Source: Lachnospiraceae bacterium UBA4381
GTDB lineage: Bacteria; Bacillota; Clostridia; Lachnospirales; Lachnospiraceae
Reading direction: 5' to 3'
Length of the DNA stretch: 27,466 bases
NCBI GenBank assembly: GCA_002391105.1
Contig: DGRT01000049.1
Location: 1 to 27,466, forward strand
Shown here: one piece after another, positions 15,378-24,337 of the stretch
How the letters are laid out: every line of letters begins with the position of its first letter
How positions within the stretch are numbered: the stretch's first letter is position 1
Program-made: the position numbers and the translations under genes
Notes under the pieces: generated by a model
Seen by the model: only the letters and a program-made list of their open reading frames with translations
Database searches by the model: none
Told to the model about the DNA's origin: nothing

Positions 15378-17231
15378 ATGAATCAGGATAATAATGAACT
15401 AAATAACGTCTTACCAAAAGGAAAGTTCAACAGCTTTATTCTCCCTGTTCTGATGCTTTTTTTATACAGCTTTACCTATTCTATGGTCTTTTCATTTTAT
15501 AATGAACATTCTCTTATCCTTCTTTCAGAGGATACAAGTTTCTTCCACTACAGGTTAATACAGCTGTCCTTTACAGCAGGGCTTATCATATACGGACTTT
15601 TTCTTTCTATAAAGAAGCTAAATGTCATATTACTTTCCAGAATCTCAGCTACTATCACACTACTTACCGCTCCGTTGATTCTTCTGGTTTACTATGCCGA
15701 TATTCCAATCCTATTCCTCGCTTCTATATATGTTCTGACCTTCCTTATTGGTATGGAATGTGTTTATCTGAATTATATGATTGTTTCAGAGTATAGAACC
15801 CTGAAAAGAATCGGAATAATAAATGGTATCAGTCTGTCTTTATCTATTACTCTTCAATTTCTGATTCAAATGATTGGAGATAATCTGATTCTCTATTTCC
15901 TATTAATTTCCTGCTTTGCTCTGGCAATTCTCATATTTACCAGAATCATAATTGTTGATGAAAAAAAGACTTCTCTTCCCACTTTTTATCAATTTGATTT
16001 TCAAAAACTCTTGATCATCAGTTTTATCATAATATTCCTCCTTGAGGTTCTGGGAAACTTTCTGACCTATTCGCTTATACTTGGTCTATCCAGGGGAAAT
16101 AATATAGTATTTGCCTCACCCAGACTTTTTATGATCCTTTCTTATCTGATAATGGGTTTTGCTGCTGATATCAAAGATATGAAATATATTCCTGTCATTA
16201 CCTTTACTGGTATTCTGATTGGTATACTGAATCCCATACTTTTCCGTGATGAAAACTATCTCTATTTCAATACCTGCATTTTTTATATAATCGCAGGTAT
16301 CATAAACAGTTTTCTGGTCCTGAATATGTGGAAACTCGCAAATGGCCGAAAGTTTGCTCCACTAATAGCTGTTTCCGGAAGAATTATAGATTCATTGTTC
16401 ACCTTAATATTTGTCTCACCTATTATTTCCGGACTTCCGCTCCCAGCTTCTATAGGTATTGAACTGACCATAATTATCATCGTACTGCTGCTATATGTAT
16501 TCACAGGACAGTTTTCTTTCGTGCCTCAGACGCATATTGTTGTCGATAATATATCCCCAGAGCTTTTTGCAAGACAATATGGATTCACCAAGAAAGAAAC
16601 CGATGTATTTATCGCAACACTTAATCATAACGGAAATGCCTCCGAACTGGCTGATTATCTATATATTTCCAGAAGTGTTCTTTACAAAAACTTTCAAAGG
16701 ATACAGGAAAAAACAGGACAGGATTCCTACCAGGGAGTGAAAAATCTGTATTATTCAACAAGAATACCAAACAAATTCTATGTAGAAGATAACGTAAAAG
16801 TAGCCGAAGATAACTTTGAAGTTGAAGAAAATCTTAAAACTATTATCACAGAAAAGAATGTTCCTGATATCAATCTGGAAAAGACAATATCGAAAGAGTC
16901 CAAATCAACTAGCGATATTTTGGAAAGAAATGAAACTGGAAGCAAAAAACCAGTCAATTCTTCTTCAGAGATGGTAAAAAAAGAAGCCTTAACAACCGAA
17001 TCAGAAGATGATAAAGATGTGTATTCCAGTTTTGCCGAAAAGTATTCTTTATCACAGAATGAATTATCTGCTTTACAGCTTTTTATGGAAAATCCTGGAA
17101 TGACGCAAAAGGATATGGCTGTAAAACAAGGAGTTACACTTAGAACCATGCAGCGTTATCTTGCCAATATTAAATCAAAAACTGGAGCCGCATCCCTGTC
17201 TGAACTTAGCAACATGGTGCAGAACAAGTAA
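15378..17231 (+). CDS. 12-TM MFS-like protein with two C-terminal LuxR-type HTH domains
   Basis: 617 residues from the ATG at 15378, which has AGAGG 6 nt upstream; an in-frame ATG at 15336 has none. The first 380 residues are hydrophobic with about twelve predicted membrane helices in an MFS-like layout. A first LuxR-like HTH spans about 395-460 (GFTKKETDVFIATLNHNG, SRSVLYKNFQRIQEKTG). A charged linker of about 90 residues follows, then a second HTH (about 550-612, SLSQNELSALQLFMENPGMT, LRTMQRYLANIKSKTG). Transporter-like LuxR regulators with one HTH are known in Actinobacteria and Clostridia; the tandem HTH is less usual. It is presumably a membrane-tethered one-component regulator. Targets are unknown. 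Confidence 0.75.
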   Translation: MNQDNNELNNVLPKGKFNSFILPVLMLFLYSFTYSMVFSFYNEHSLILLSEDTSFFHYRLIQLSFTAGLIIYGLFLSIKKLNVILLSRISATITLLTAPLILLVYYADIPILFLASIYVLTFLIGMECVYLNYMIVSEYRTLKRIGIINGISLSLSITLQFLIQMIGDNLILYFLLISCFALAILIFTRIIIVDEKKTSLPTFYQFDFQKLLIISFIIIFLLEVLGNFLTYSLILGLSRGNNIVFASPRLFMILSYLIMGFAADIKDMKYIPVITFTGILIGILNPILFRDENYLYFNTCIFYIIAGIINSFLVLNMWKLANGRKFAPLIAVSGRIIDSLFTLIFVSPIISGLPLPASIGIELTIIIIVLLLYVFTGQFSFVPQTHIVVDNISPELFARQYGFTKKETDVFIATLNHNGNASELADYLYISRSVLYKNFQRIQEKTGQDSYQGVKNLYYSTRIPNKFYVEDNVKVAEDNFEVEENLKTIITEKNVPDINLEKTISKESKSTSDILERNETGSKKPVNSSSEMVKKEALTTESEDDKDVYSSFAEKYSLSQNELSALQLFMENPGMTQKDMAVKQGVTLRTMQRYLANIKSKTGAASLSELSNMVQNK

Positions 17232-17301
17232 CCCCTTGGGAAGGGTCTCTGGTGAACTTCAGATTATGTATGAAAGATGCATTGCTTTCTGCATTCTCAG
17301 T

Positions 17302-17388
17302 ATGTGACAGGGGGACAGGCACCTTGTCACATCACCCATGTCACCTGCTTTGTGAACATGTGACAAGGTGCCTGTCCCCCTGTCACAT
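17302..17388. repeat. palindromic repeat cluster B: perfect 31-bp inverted pair
   Basis: One copy of the GTGACAG/GGGGACAGGCACC/TTGTCAC repeat at 17302-17332 is followed, after 25 bp, by its exact reverse complement at 17358-17388. The spacer begins CACCCATGTCA, the same tail as in cluster A. Together they can form a 31-bp hairpin between the convergent MFS-HTH gene and the phosphatase gene. The right arm touches the first base of the phosphatase stop codon. It could act as a transcription terminator for both strands. Confidence 0.95.
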
Positions 17389-18920
17389 TACTTGAATGTA
17401 AAGCCAAGCATGGTTATATCATCAAACTGCATTTCACCGTCTGTGAATTTATCTACTTCATACTTCATTGCTTCAATAAGAGTCTTATTGTCGTATTTCA
17501 GATTCCTATTCAGAACCTCCAGCATCCTGTCTGTTCCAAAGCGGGCTGCATCATGACGCTTTGCCTCGGTCAGTCCATCTGTATATAAGAATATTCTGTC
17601 CCCTGACTTCATATCAAAGTTGATTTCCGGAAATGGCATTCCCGGAAGAAATGCTATCGGCGGACCATGCTCTGATTTTTCAATCGAGAAGCCTTCTGCT
17701 GAAAGCATTAATGCAGGGTAGTCATGACCGGCATTACATACATCCACATGGCCGGTTGAAAGATCAATTATAGCAAACCATACTGTAACAAAAAGTCCCG
17801 GAGAGTTGGAGGCAGAAATCTGGTCATCAACATATTTGATTATCTCAGATGGTTTTCCTCCCATTTCCGCTCTGGACTTGATAAGTATCTTGGCTATCAT
17901 CACAAAAAATGCCGCTCCAAGACCTTTATCCGAAACATCCGCCACCAGTATCGCAAGATGATCATCATCTATCATAAAATAGTCATAAAAATCCCCGCCA
18001 ACCTCCTGCGCAGGCGTCATGGAGGCATATATATCATAATTCTTCTTACCGGGTGAATCGGACAGATCCTTTGGCAGGATACCTTCCTGTATCTGGGACG
18101 CAATCTGCAGACCATTCTGAGTTCTTGCTATACTTCTCTCACGATGAGTTACAAGAATCATATAGTTTAGAACTATTGCCAGCATGGAAGCAGTCGGTTT
18201 CATTGACATTCCGAATTTGAAAAATGATAGTATCTCAGCCATGATCGGCAGAATCAGAAAAGACGCAGTAGTCAGCTTATCCCTGAGGGAGGTTTTGGTT
18301 TCCATGATTACCTCAACTATACCGGGAATCAAAGCTATATAGCAGAAGGTTCTGAATATATATAATGGCGCCCTTCTATATACTCCATCGGAATCTATAC
18401 TAAAATAGATTGGAACAAATATATTTAATATACATATAAGGGAAGCAATTATATATAACAAAATGAACAGGCTTGTGCTCTTCTTTACCAGTTTGGTTCT
18501 TACATCCAGAATATTTACAGCATATATCCAGAAAAGAAGCCCCATAGTATAGGTATTGATATAAAGCAGCACATTTGAAACCATATTCTCCAGTCTTCTT
18601 TCAGGAACACCCTGAACAAGCCATGACCACTCATCCAGCAGAAGATTCAGTGATGAAGTAATAAGAAGACCGGAAAATGCATCAGTAATATTTCCATAAG
18701 CCTCATGATTATACATACAACTGTAATATATGATCAGGCAGACTATGATACCAAAGATTTCCGTGCCACAGGTAAAATCCCAGGATAGCTCCATTCCTTC
18801 TGGACCTCTGGACATAAAAAGGAAGATGGACCCGAGATGAAAAGCCCACATTATAATAAAGCCCAGACGAACATTGAATCGGGAATTTTTACTTAAATAT
18901 GCGAGTATCTTTCTGTTCAA
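17388..18920 (-). CDS. 7TM-SpoIIE serine phosphatase (PP2C/RsbU-like), paralogue 2
   Basis: 510 residues. About seven membrane helices (18-38, 52-72, 82-97, 117-140, 148-172, 187-205, 217-262) precede a signalling helix (262-285) and a SpoIIE-type PP2C domain (about 295-510). Metal-binding acidic residues are D310 in EVGGDFYDYF, D328 in VADVSDKG and the Asp in QFDDITMLGF. NAGHDYPA and YTDGLTEA are also family motifs. Such enzymes dephosphorylate anti-sigma-factor antagonists, but no partner gene is seen here. The start is TTG at 18920, with AAGGAAGG upstream lying inside the end of the preceding gene, so translation is probably coupled. The 6-nt gap confirms a bicistronic unit. Confidence 0.9.
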   Translation of the reverse strand: MNRKILAYLSKNSRFNVRLGFIIMWAFHLGSIFLFMSRGPEGMELSWDFTCGTEIFGIIVCLIIYYSCMYNHEAYGNITDAFSGLLITSSLNLLLDEWSWLVQGVPERRLENMVSNVLLYINTYTMGLLFWIYAVNILDVRTKLVKKSTSLFILLYIIASLICILNIFVPIYFSIDSDGVYRRAPLYIFRTFCYIALIPGIVEVIMETKTSLRDKLTTASFLILPIMAEILSFFKFGMSMKPTASMLAIVLNYMILVTHRERSIARTQNGLQIASQIQEGILPKDLSDSPGKKNYDIYASMTPAQEVGGDFYDYFMIDDDHLAILVADVSDKGLGAAFFVMIAKILIKSRAEMGGKPSEIIKYVDDQISASNSPGLFVTVWFAIIDLSTGHVDVCNAGHDYPALMLSAEGFSIEKSEHGPPIAFLPGMPFPEINFDMKSGDRIFLYTDGLTEAKRHDAARFGTDRMLEVLNRNLKYDNKTLIEAMKYEVDKFTDGEMQFDDITMLGFTFK

Positions 18921-18926
18921 GATATA

Positions 18927-20474
18927 CTACCTTCCTTTATAAACAAAACCTAACATTGTAATATCATCAAATTGTTGTTCACCGTCTGCGAACTTATCAA
19001 CTTCTTTCTTCATCTTTTTCAACATCTGCTCACAGGTTTCATCAGGATTTGTATTCAGAACCTCAAGCATTCTGTCCATCCCAAAACGTTTACCATCTCT
19101 TCTCTGCGCTTCAACCAAACCATCGGTATAGAGAAATATACCTTCACCCGGCTTTAGGTCAAAGCTTATTCCCGGATACGGCATACCAGGTAAGAAAGCA
19201 ATCGGGCAGCCATGAGGCGTCTTCTCTACCCTATAGCCTTCCCCTGTTCTTGAAATTGCAGGATAATCATGTCCAGCATTACATGCCTCTACATGACCTG
19301 TTCTCAGATCTATTATTCCAAGCCAGACTGTAACAAACATTCCGGCTTCATTTTCAGCAGAAATACGTTCATCTACATATGCAAGTATCTCGGAAGGGCT
19401 TCCACCCATCTGTATTCTGGTATTCATAAAAACCTTTGAAACGGTCATAAAAAGAGCAGCCGGAATACCCTTATCCGATACATCTGCTATAAGTATCGCA
19501 AGATGATCATCATCTATCAGAAAGAAGTCATAGAAATCACCTCCGACATCAAGTGCCGGTGTCATGGATGCTGCGATCTCAAAGTCCTTTCGATCGGGAA
19601 ATGCATTCTCCGTCTTTGGCAGAATCCCTTCCTGAATATCGGCAGCAATCTCCAGTCCATTTTTCGTTACGGCGTATTTTTTTTCTCTTTTAGATATGAC
19701 CACACAGTAATTTATTAAAATGGAAACCAGAGAACAAACCGAAGATATAGAGATTCCAAAAAGGAAAAATGATAATACTATTCCCAACAGAGGCAGGATG
19801 TAGAAGGTAGAACCCGCAACCTTTTCCTGCCATACCTCCTTGGATATGATTATATTACGGGACGCAACCGGAACCGGTATCAGATAGTAGATCATACTGA
19901 GCGGATAAAGAGCAGTTCTGCTGTAGGTTCCGGTTTCATCCACAACAAAATGAAAGGGTATGAACAAATTAATAAGTACCAGCACCGTTGCAGGTATGAA
20001 ACAAATGATAAGTATTCTGGTGGTTATTTCTGTGGCCTTATCATTCATATTAAAAGCACTTACCAGATAGCTCCAGAACATAAATGCAACCACATAGGTA
20101 TTAATATAAAGAAGCGCATTAGAGAGACGGTTAATCTCAGAAAATCTGGCTATTCCCTGCACCAGCCAGGCTATCTCATCCAGAAATATGCTAAACGAAG
20201 TGGATATAAGAAGTGTTGCAAAGACTGTCCTTACCGTGATATCCGATTCCCGGTTATGCAGAAATCCATAATAAACAACCACACTGGTAAAGAGAGCAAG
20301 TATCTCTATACCGGTGCTTATAGCCCATGCCGGCTCCATCCCATCGAAACCGCGAAGGATCTGAAAGAACATTCCAAGAGCAGCTAAACCAAAGGTAACA
20401 TAAAAGCCACCATTGATCAGCTTTTCTTTTTCTATCAAAGCTATTAGTTTATCATTTCTTATATTTTTAACCAT
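18927..20474 (-). CDS. 7TM-SpoIIE serine phosphatase (PP2C/RsbU-like), paralogue 1
   Basis: 515 residues, a paralogue of the next gene along its whole length. About seven membrane helices (23-40, 52-72, 83-105, 120-142, 153-176, 188-205, 221-262) lead into a signalling helix and a PP2C domain with D313 in DVGGDFYDFF, D331 in IADVSDKG, NAGHDYPA, YTDGLVEA and FDDITMLGF. The catalytic residues are intact in both copies. The membrane parts share LDE-x2-WLVQG (98-107 here) and SN-x-LLYINTY, so they are one sensor family. tsaE is 94 nt upstream. The ribosome binding site is weak (AAGCAG). Confidence 0.9.
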   Translation of the reverse strand: MVKNIRNDKLIALIEKEKLINGGFYVTFGLAALGMFFQILRGFDGMEPAWAISTGIEILALFTSVVVYYGFLHNRESDITVRTVFATLLISTSFSIFLDEIAWLVQGIARFSEINRLSNALLYINTYVVAFMFWSYLVSAFNMNDKATEITTRILIICFIPATVLVLINLFIPFHFVVDETGTYSRTALYPLSMIYYLIPVPVASRNIIISKEVWQEKVAGSTFYILPLLGIVLSFFLFGISISSVCSLVSILINYCVVISKREKKYAVTKNGLEIAADIQEGILPKTENAFPDRKDFEIAASMTPALDVGGDFYDFFLIDDDHLAILIADVSDKGIPAALFMTVSKVFMNTRIQMGGSPSEILAYVDERISAENEAGMFVTVWLGIIDLRTGHVEACNAGHDYPAISRTGEGYRVEKTPHGCPIAFLPGMPYPGISFDLKPGEGIFLYTDGLVEAQRRDGKRFGMDRMLEVLNTNPDETCEQMLKKMKKEVDKFADGEQQFDDITMLGFVYKGR

Positions 20475-20568
20475 ACTGCTTATTTTAATATACTACTTAT
20501 ACCACAGGTTATTATCACGAAGCTTTATATACCACCTGTTTTCAGATGTCCGCTTCATAAAGCCTGCC

Positions 20569-21000
20569 CTACTTTTCATTCTCGCATATTATTCTTCTAT
20601 AATCAAATCCTTTGCTTACATCTTTTTCAATAGTAATCCATACTGCATTATCCGAAATAATGTCCCTTATGAGCTCCGCCCATTCTATAAGAACTACGCC
20701 CTCTCCTCCGGCGTATTCATAGAAGCCTGTTTCTTCCATCTCATCCACATCACCTACACGATAAACATCAAAATGATACAGCGGAAGCCTGCCCTCTGTA
20801 TATTCCTGCAGAATAGTAAAAGTAGGGCTGGACATAGCCTCATCTACGCCTAGTCCCGCCCCAAAGCCTTTGGCAAATACAGTTTTACCTACTCCCAGAT
20901 CTCCGCTGAGGCAATATACATCCCCGGCAGATGCCTTTAATGCAAGTGTTCTGGCATATTCATATGTTTCCTCAGCACTAAAGGATTCAAATATACTCAT
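20569..21000 (-). CDS. tsaE: tRNA t6A biosynthesis ATPase TsaE
   Basis: 143-residue P-loop ATPase with Walker A GDLGVGKT (33-40), followed by SSPTFTILQEY and PLYHFDVYRV, both diagnostic of TsaE. It drives turnover of the TsaB-TsaD complex during threonylcarbamoyl transfer to tRNA A37. WAELIRD near the C-terminus is a further family segment. It lies 14 nt after a dCMP deaminase gene. tsaB and rimI are on the same strand 8 kb downstream, and tsaD is not in the window. Confidence 0.95.
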   Translation of the reverse strand: MSIFESFSAEETYEYARTLALKASAGDVYCLSGDLGVGKTVFAKGFGAGLGVDEAMSSPTFTILQEYTEGRLPLYHFDVYRVGDVDEMEETGFYEYAGGEGVVLIEWAELIRDIISDNAVWITIEKDVSKGFDYRRIICENEK

Positions 21001-21014
21001 CTGATTTCTCCATC

Positions 21015-21527
21015 CTATATATTCAGAACTATCTCCCTGTCAGCCATTTCATACTGTCTGTACTTAACACCTGTCATATCAAACATCTTCTTGGATGCAA
21101 TAGTGCTCTCTGTTCCGGCGTACTTATCTGACATATAAATGATCTCCGAGATACCACTCTGAATAATAGCCTTCGCACACTCATTACAAGGGAAGAGAGT
21201 TACATATACCCTCGCACCCTTCAGATTACCTGTTCCACGATAGTTAAGAATCGCATTTAATTCTGCATGACAAACAAAGATGTACTTACTGTCCAGAGCC
21301 GCCCCATCTCTGCCCCAGGGCATATCGTCATCATCACAGCCTCTGGGCATACCATTATAGCCCATAGAAAGAATACGGTTATCAGCATCTACTATACAGG
21401 CACCAACCTGTGTACTCGGATCCTTGCTTCTCTGGGCAGAAAGGAGCGCAATCCCCATAAAATACTGATCCCAGCTTATATAATCAGTTCTCTTGTAACC
21501 TATCACCTTTGGTGTATTTCCTTCCAT
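21015..21527 (-). CDS. dCMP/cytidine deaminase-family zinc deaminase
   Basis: 170 residues from the ATG at 21527, chosen because AAGGGGG is 6-7 nt upstream; the frame stays open to 21578 without a better site. Zinc ligands and the catalytic Glu are in CHAELNAIL, and the second cysteine pair is in PCNECAKA. DPSTQVGACIVD and GYNGMPRGCDDD are typical of ComEB-like dCMP deaminases, which make dUMP for thymidylate synthesis. It sits between asnB (115 nt upstream) and tsaE (14 nt downstream). The 115-nt gap could hold a promoter; an ACTGAAC/GTTCAGT inverted repeat lies there but is weak. Confidence 0.9.
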   Translation of the reverse strand: MEGNTPKVIGYKRTDYISWDQYFMGIALLSAQRSKDPSTQVGACIVDADNRILSMGYNGMPRGCDDDDMPWGRDGAALDSKYIFVCHAELNAILNYRGTGNLKGARVYVTLFPCNECAKAIIQSGISEIIYMSDKYAGTESTIASKKMFDMTGVKYRQYEMADREIVLNI

Positions 21528-21642
21528 AATAACCCCCTTGTTGAAAATGCATAAAACAACTAAACCATTAGACCACATATATACTGAACCCGTTTTTTAG
21601 AAAAATCCTGTTCAGTGCTACGCTGACTATACGATATGTCAT

Positions 21643-23508
21643 TTAGGCATAAACAAAATACTGTTCATACCACAGGATAAATACATATATCATCCATATC
21701 TTCTTCATATTCTTTGCTGTACCTTCTTTATGGTCATTCAGAAGCTTCATAATATATTCCTGGTTGAAGTATCTGGCAGCAACCTCCCCCTCGAACTTCT
21801 CCTTGACCATATTATAATACTTATCCTGTCTCAGCCAGTCATTAAGCGGAGTGAGAAATCCCTTCTTCACCATCTTCGCAGTCTCATCAGGAAGATTTCT
21901 GATAGCCGCCTTACGAAGTATATACTTGGTTGTTCCATTTGCAATCCGGTATTTTGCCGGAATCTGCATAGCTACCTTCAGCATTTCCTTATCAAGAAAA
22001 GGTACTCTCAGCTCCAGTGAATTAGCCATACTCATACGGTCAGCCTTTACCAGAATATCCTGAACCAGCCAGGTCTTAATATCTACATACTGCATCTTGG
22101 ATATATCATCTACATCTGCACATGCATCAAAATACGGCTTTGTATAGTAAGAAGGATCCTGTGACGGTATCTTCTTTCCCAGCACCTTATCCACATCACG
22201 ATGGTTAAATACATAATTATTCCTGATATATCTCTGGGACATAGGGTACTTGCCCCTCATGAGAAATCTCTTTCCATGGAAATCAGGCAGCTTTGATGCA
22301 ACAGCCGCAAGTCCGCTTCTTATTCCCTGTGGAAGCTTCATATATTTTTCAAAATCCAGCGGTTCATGGTAATAATGATAGCCGCCAAAAAGCTCATCGG
22401 CACCCTCACCTGAAAGTACAACCTTAACCTGCTCAGAAGCGAGCTTTGTAAGAAAATAAAGCGGTATGGCAGATGGATTGGGGAGAGGTTCATCCATGTA
22501 ATACTGAATCTGCGGAGTCTTCTCAAAGAACTCATCAGCAGTAATCTTCTTGGAGAAATTCTTTACCCCCTCTATCTCTGCAAATCTCTGGGCATATTTA
22601 AGCTCCGAATACTTTTCCTCAGCATATCCTACAGAGAAGCTTTTAAGATCCATATGCTTCTTCATCTCGTGAACTACGAAGCTGCTATCAACTCCCGAAG
22701 AAAGGAAGCAGCCTACCTCAACATCAGCAGTAAGGGCATGAATAGTAGTAGAGCCCTTGAAGGTCTCATCTATAAGATCCGCCCAGTACTCCTCATCCTT
22801 TTCATTATCAATATTATATTTAAGCTCAAAATATCTATCCTGAGTGAGTTTACCATTTTGATACTCAAAATAACTGCCCGGTTCAAGTTTATATACATTT
22901 CTAAAAAGTGTCTGATTAGTTGGAATATACTCAAAGCAGAGGAAATCAGGAAGTCTTTCCTCATTTAGTTCCTTTACAAAACGAGGGTTTGAAAGAAATG
23001 CCTTGATTTCAGAAGCAAAGAGAAATACATTTTTATTCTCAGCATCTTTATTCAGATAGTAGAAAAATGGCTTGATTCCAAATATATCTCTGGCTCCAAA
23101 AAGCTTCTTCTCTACACTGTCCCAGATAACAAATGCAAACATGCCCCTAAGTCTGGAAAGCACATCCTTGCCCCATTCCTCATAGCCGTGAAGAATAGTC
23201 TCGGAATCAGTCTGAGTCTTAAAGGTATAGCCCTTCTCCAGAAGCTCCTCTCTCAGATCCTTGAAATTGTATATCTCACCATTAAATACCAGTACCTTTG
23301 TTCCATCAGCACTTGTAATAGGCTGGCTGCCTCCCTCCAGGTCAATGATAGAAAGTCTTCTGAAACCAAGGGATACCTCGTCATCCACATAATAGTCATC
23401 CTGATCCGGACCACGGTGAACTATTCTGTCAGCCATGGCACGAACAACATTTTCATTTTCCTTTCTGTCATTTACTCCGTCATTAACAAATCCCACAAAT
23501 CCGCACAT
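21643..23508 (-). CDS. asnB: glutamine-dependent asparagine synthase family amidotransferase
   Basis: 621 residues from the ATG at 23508, chosen so that Cys2 is the N-terminal nucleophile (MCGFVGF) and AGGAGA is in range. The class II glutaminase domain (about 2-190) has RGPD, FNGEIYN and the synthetase domain carries the ATP-pyrophosphatase loop SGVDSS (271-276). Members either make asparagine or amidate cell-wall carboxylates: AsnH of Lactococcus lactis amidates the D-Asp cross-bridge and AsnB of Bacillus subtilis amidates diaminopimelate. The aspartate racemase and D-Asp-ligase-like genes directly upstream favour the cell-wall role here. That choice is inference. Confidence 0.9.
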   Translation of the reverse strand: MCGFVGFVNDGVNDRKENENVVRAMADRIVHRGPDQDDYYVDDEVSLGFRRLSIIDLEGGSQPITSADGTKVLVFNGEIYNFKDLREELLEKGYTFKTQTDSETILHGYEEWGKDVLSRLRGMFAFVIWDSVEKKLFGARDIFGIKPFFYYLNKDAENKNVFLFASEIKAFLSNPRFVKELNEERLPDFLCFEYIPTNQTLFRNVYKLEPGSYFEYQNGKLTQDRYFELKYNIDNEKDEEYWADLIDETFKGSTTIHALTADVEVGCFLSSGVDSSFVVHEMKKHMDLKSFSVGYAEEKYSELKYAQRFAEIEGVKNFSKKITADEFFEKTPQIQYYMDEPLPNPSAIPLYFLTKLASEQVKVVLSGEGADELFGGYHYYHEPLDFEKYMKLPQGIRSGLAAVASKLPDFHGKRFLMRGKYPMSQRYIRNNYVFNHRDVDKVLGKKIPSQDPSYYTKPYFDACADVDDISKMQYVDIKTWLVQDILVKADRMSMANSLELRVPFLDKEMLKVAMQIPAKYRIANGTTKYILRKAAIRNLPDETAKMVKKGFLTPLNDWLRQDKYYNMVKEKFEGEVAARYFNQEYIMKLLNDHKEGTAKNMKKIWMIYVFILWYEQYFVYA

Positions 23509-23573
23509 ATTATGCACTCTCCTATATCATATTCAGTAACTATTCATATTTATAAACAGGAAATCCTTCTCTT

Positions 23574-24284
23574 TTATAGAGGTCTCACCTTTTTACCGCA
23601 TTTCTCTATACTTGCCCTGGCGAGGATTTCCATGGAATCAACTATAAAACGATTATTCTTCGTAAGCTCGTAGTCACGATTTATAATGGAAAGCTCTGTA
23701 CAGCCAAGAACCACTACATCACTTCCACGCTTCGCCAGATTCGTTATGATCCTGTTAAAGGTTACTATATCCACCGGTTTCCCGGCCTTGACCTGACCAT
23801 ATATTATCTGCATCAGGGCTTCGGCATCCTCCTTCTCCGGAACCACCTCCGAAAGACCGTATTTCTCTATATATTTTTTATAGGAACCCGATTCCAGCGT
23901 TCCCTCAGTAGCCAGAACGCCCACCTTTTTTATATCACGAACCTCACTTCTGGCATACTTTATCGTCTCATCAAGAATGTTGATAATGGGAACCTTAACC
24001 TCGCTCTGCACCTCATCATAAAAGTAGTGAGCTGTATTACACGGTATTACGATATAATTACATCCGCATTTTTCCAGAAGCCTTGCATTTTCCTTCATCT
24101 TCGGAAGAGGACTATCGTTGCTCTCCCCAAGTATAAATGCGGTTCTGTCCGGTATCTCGGCGTCATTCATAACAAGCGTCGGGATATGCTCCTGATCCTT
24201 ATCAGCGTCCGTCATCTTAACCAGAAGATCCATAAAATATACAGTTGCCAGAGGTCCCAGACCTCCCAGTACACCTAGCAGCAT
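23574..24284 (-). CDS. aspartate/glutamate racemase family protein (probable aspartate racemase)
   Basis: 236-residue PLP-independent racemase with the two-cysteine mechanism: C82 in IPCNTAHYFYD and C195 in VLGCTELSII. The N-terminal GVLGGLGPLATVYFMD is typical of aspartate racemases rather than MurI. It converts L-Asp to D-Asp in the cytoplasm. It lies between an ATP-grasp ligase (53 nt upstream) and asnB (65 nt downstream) on the same strand, which points to D-Asp supply for the cell wall. AGGAAGG precedes the ATG. Confidence 0.9.
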   Translation of the reverse strand: MLLGVLGGLGPLATVYFMDLLVKMTDADKDQEHIPTLVMNDAEIPDRTAFILGESNDSPLPKMKENARLLEKCGCNYIVIPCNTAHYFYDEVQSEVKVPIINILDETIKYARSEVRDIKKVGVLATEGTLESGSYKKYIEKYGLSEVVPEKEDAEALMQIIYGQVKAGKPVDIVTFNRIITNLAKRGSDVVVLGCTELSIINRDYELTKNNRFIVDSMEILARASIEKCGKKVRPL

Positions 24285-24337
24285 ACTACGTTCCTTCCTA
24301 AATTATTACCTCGATATTACTTTAATTATTTCTTTAA

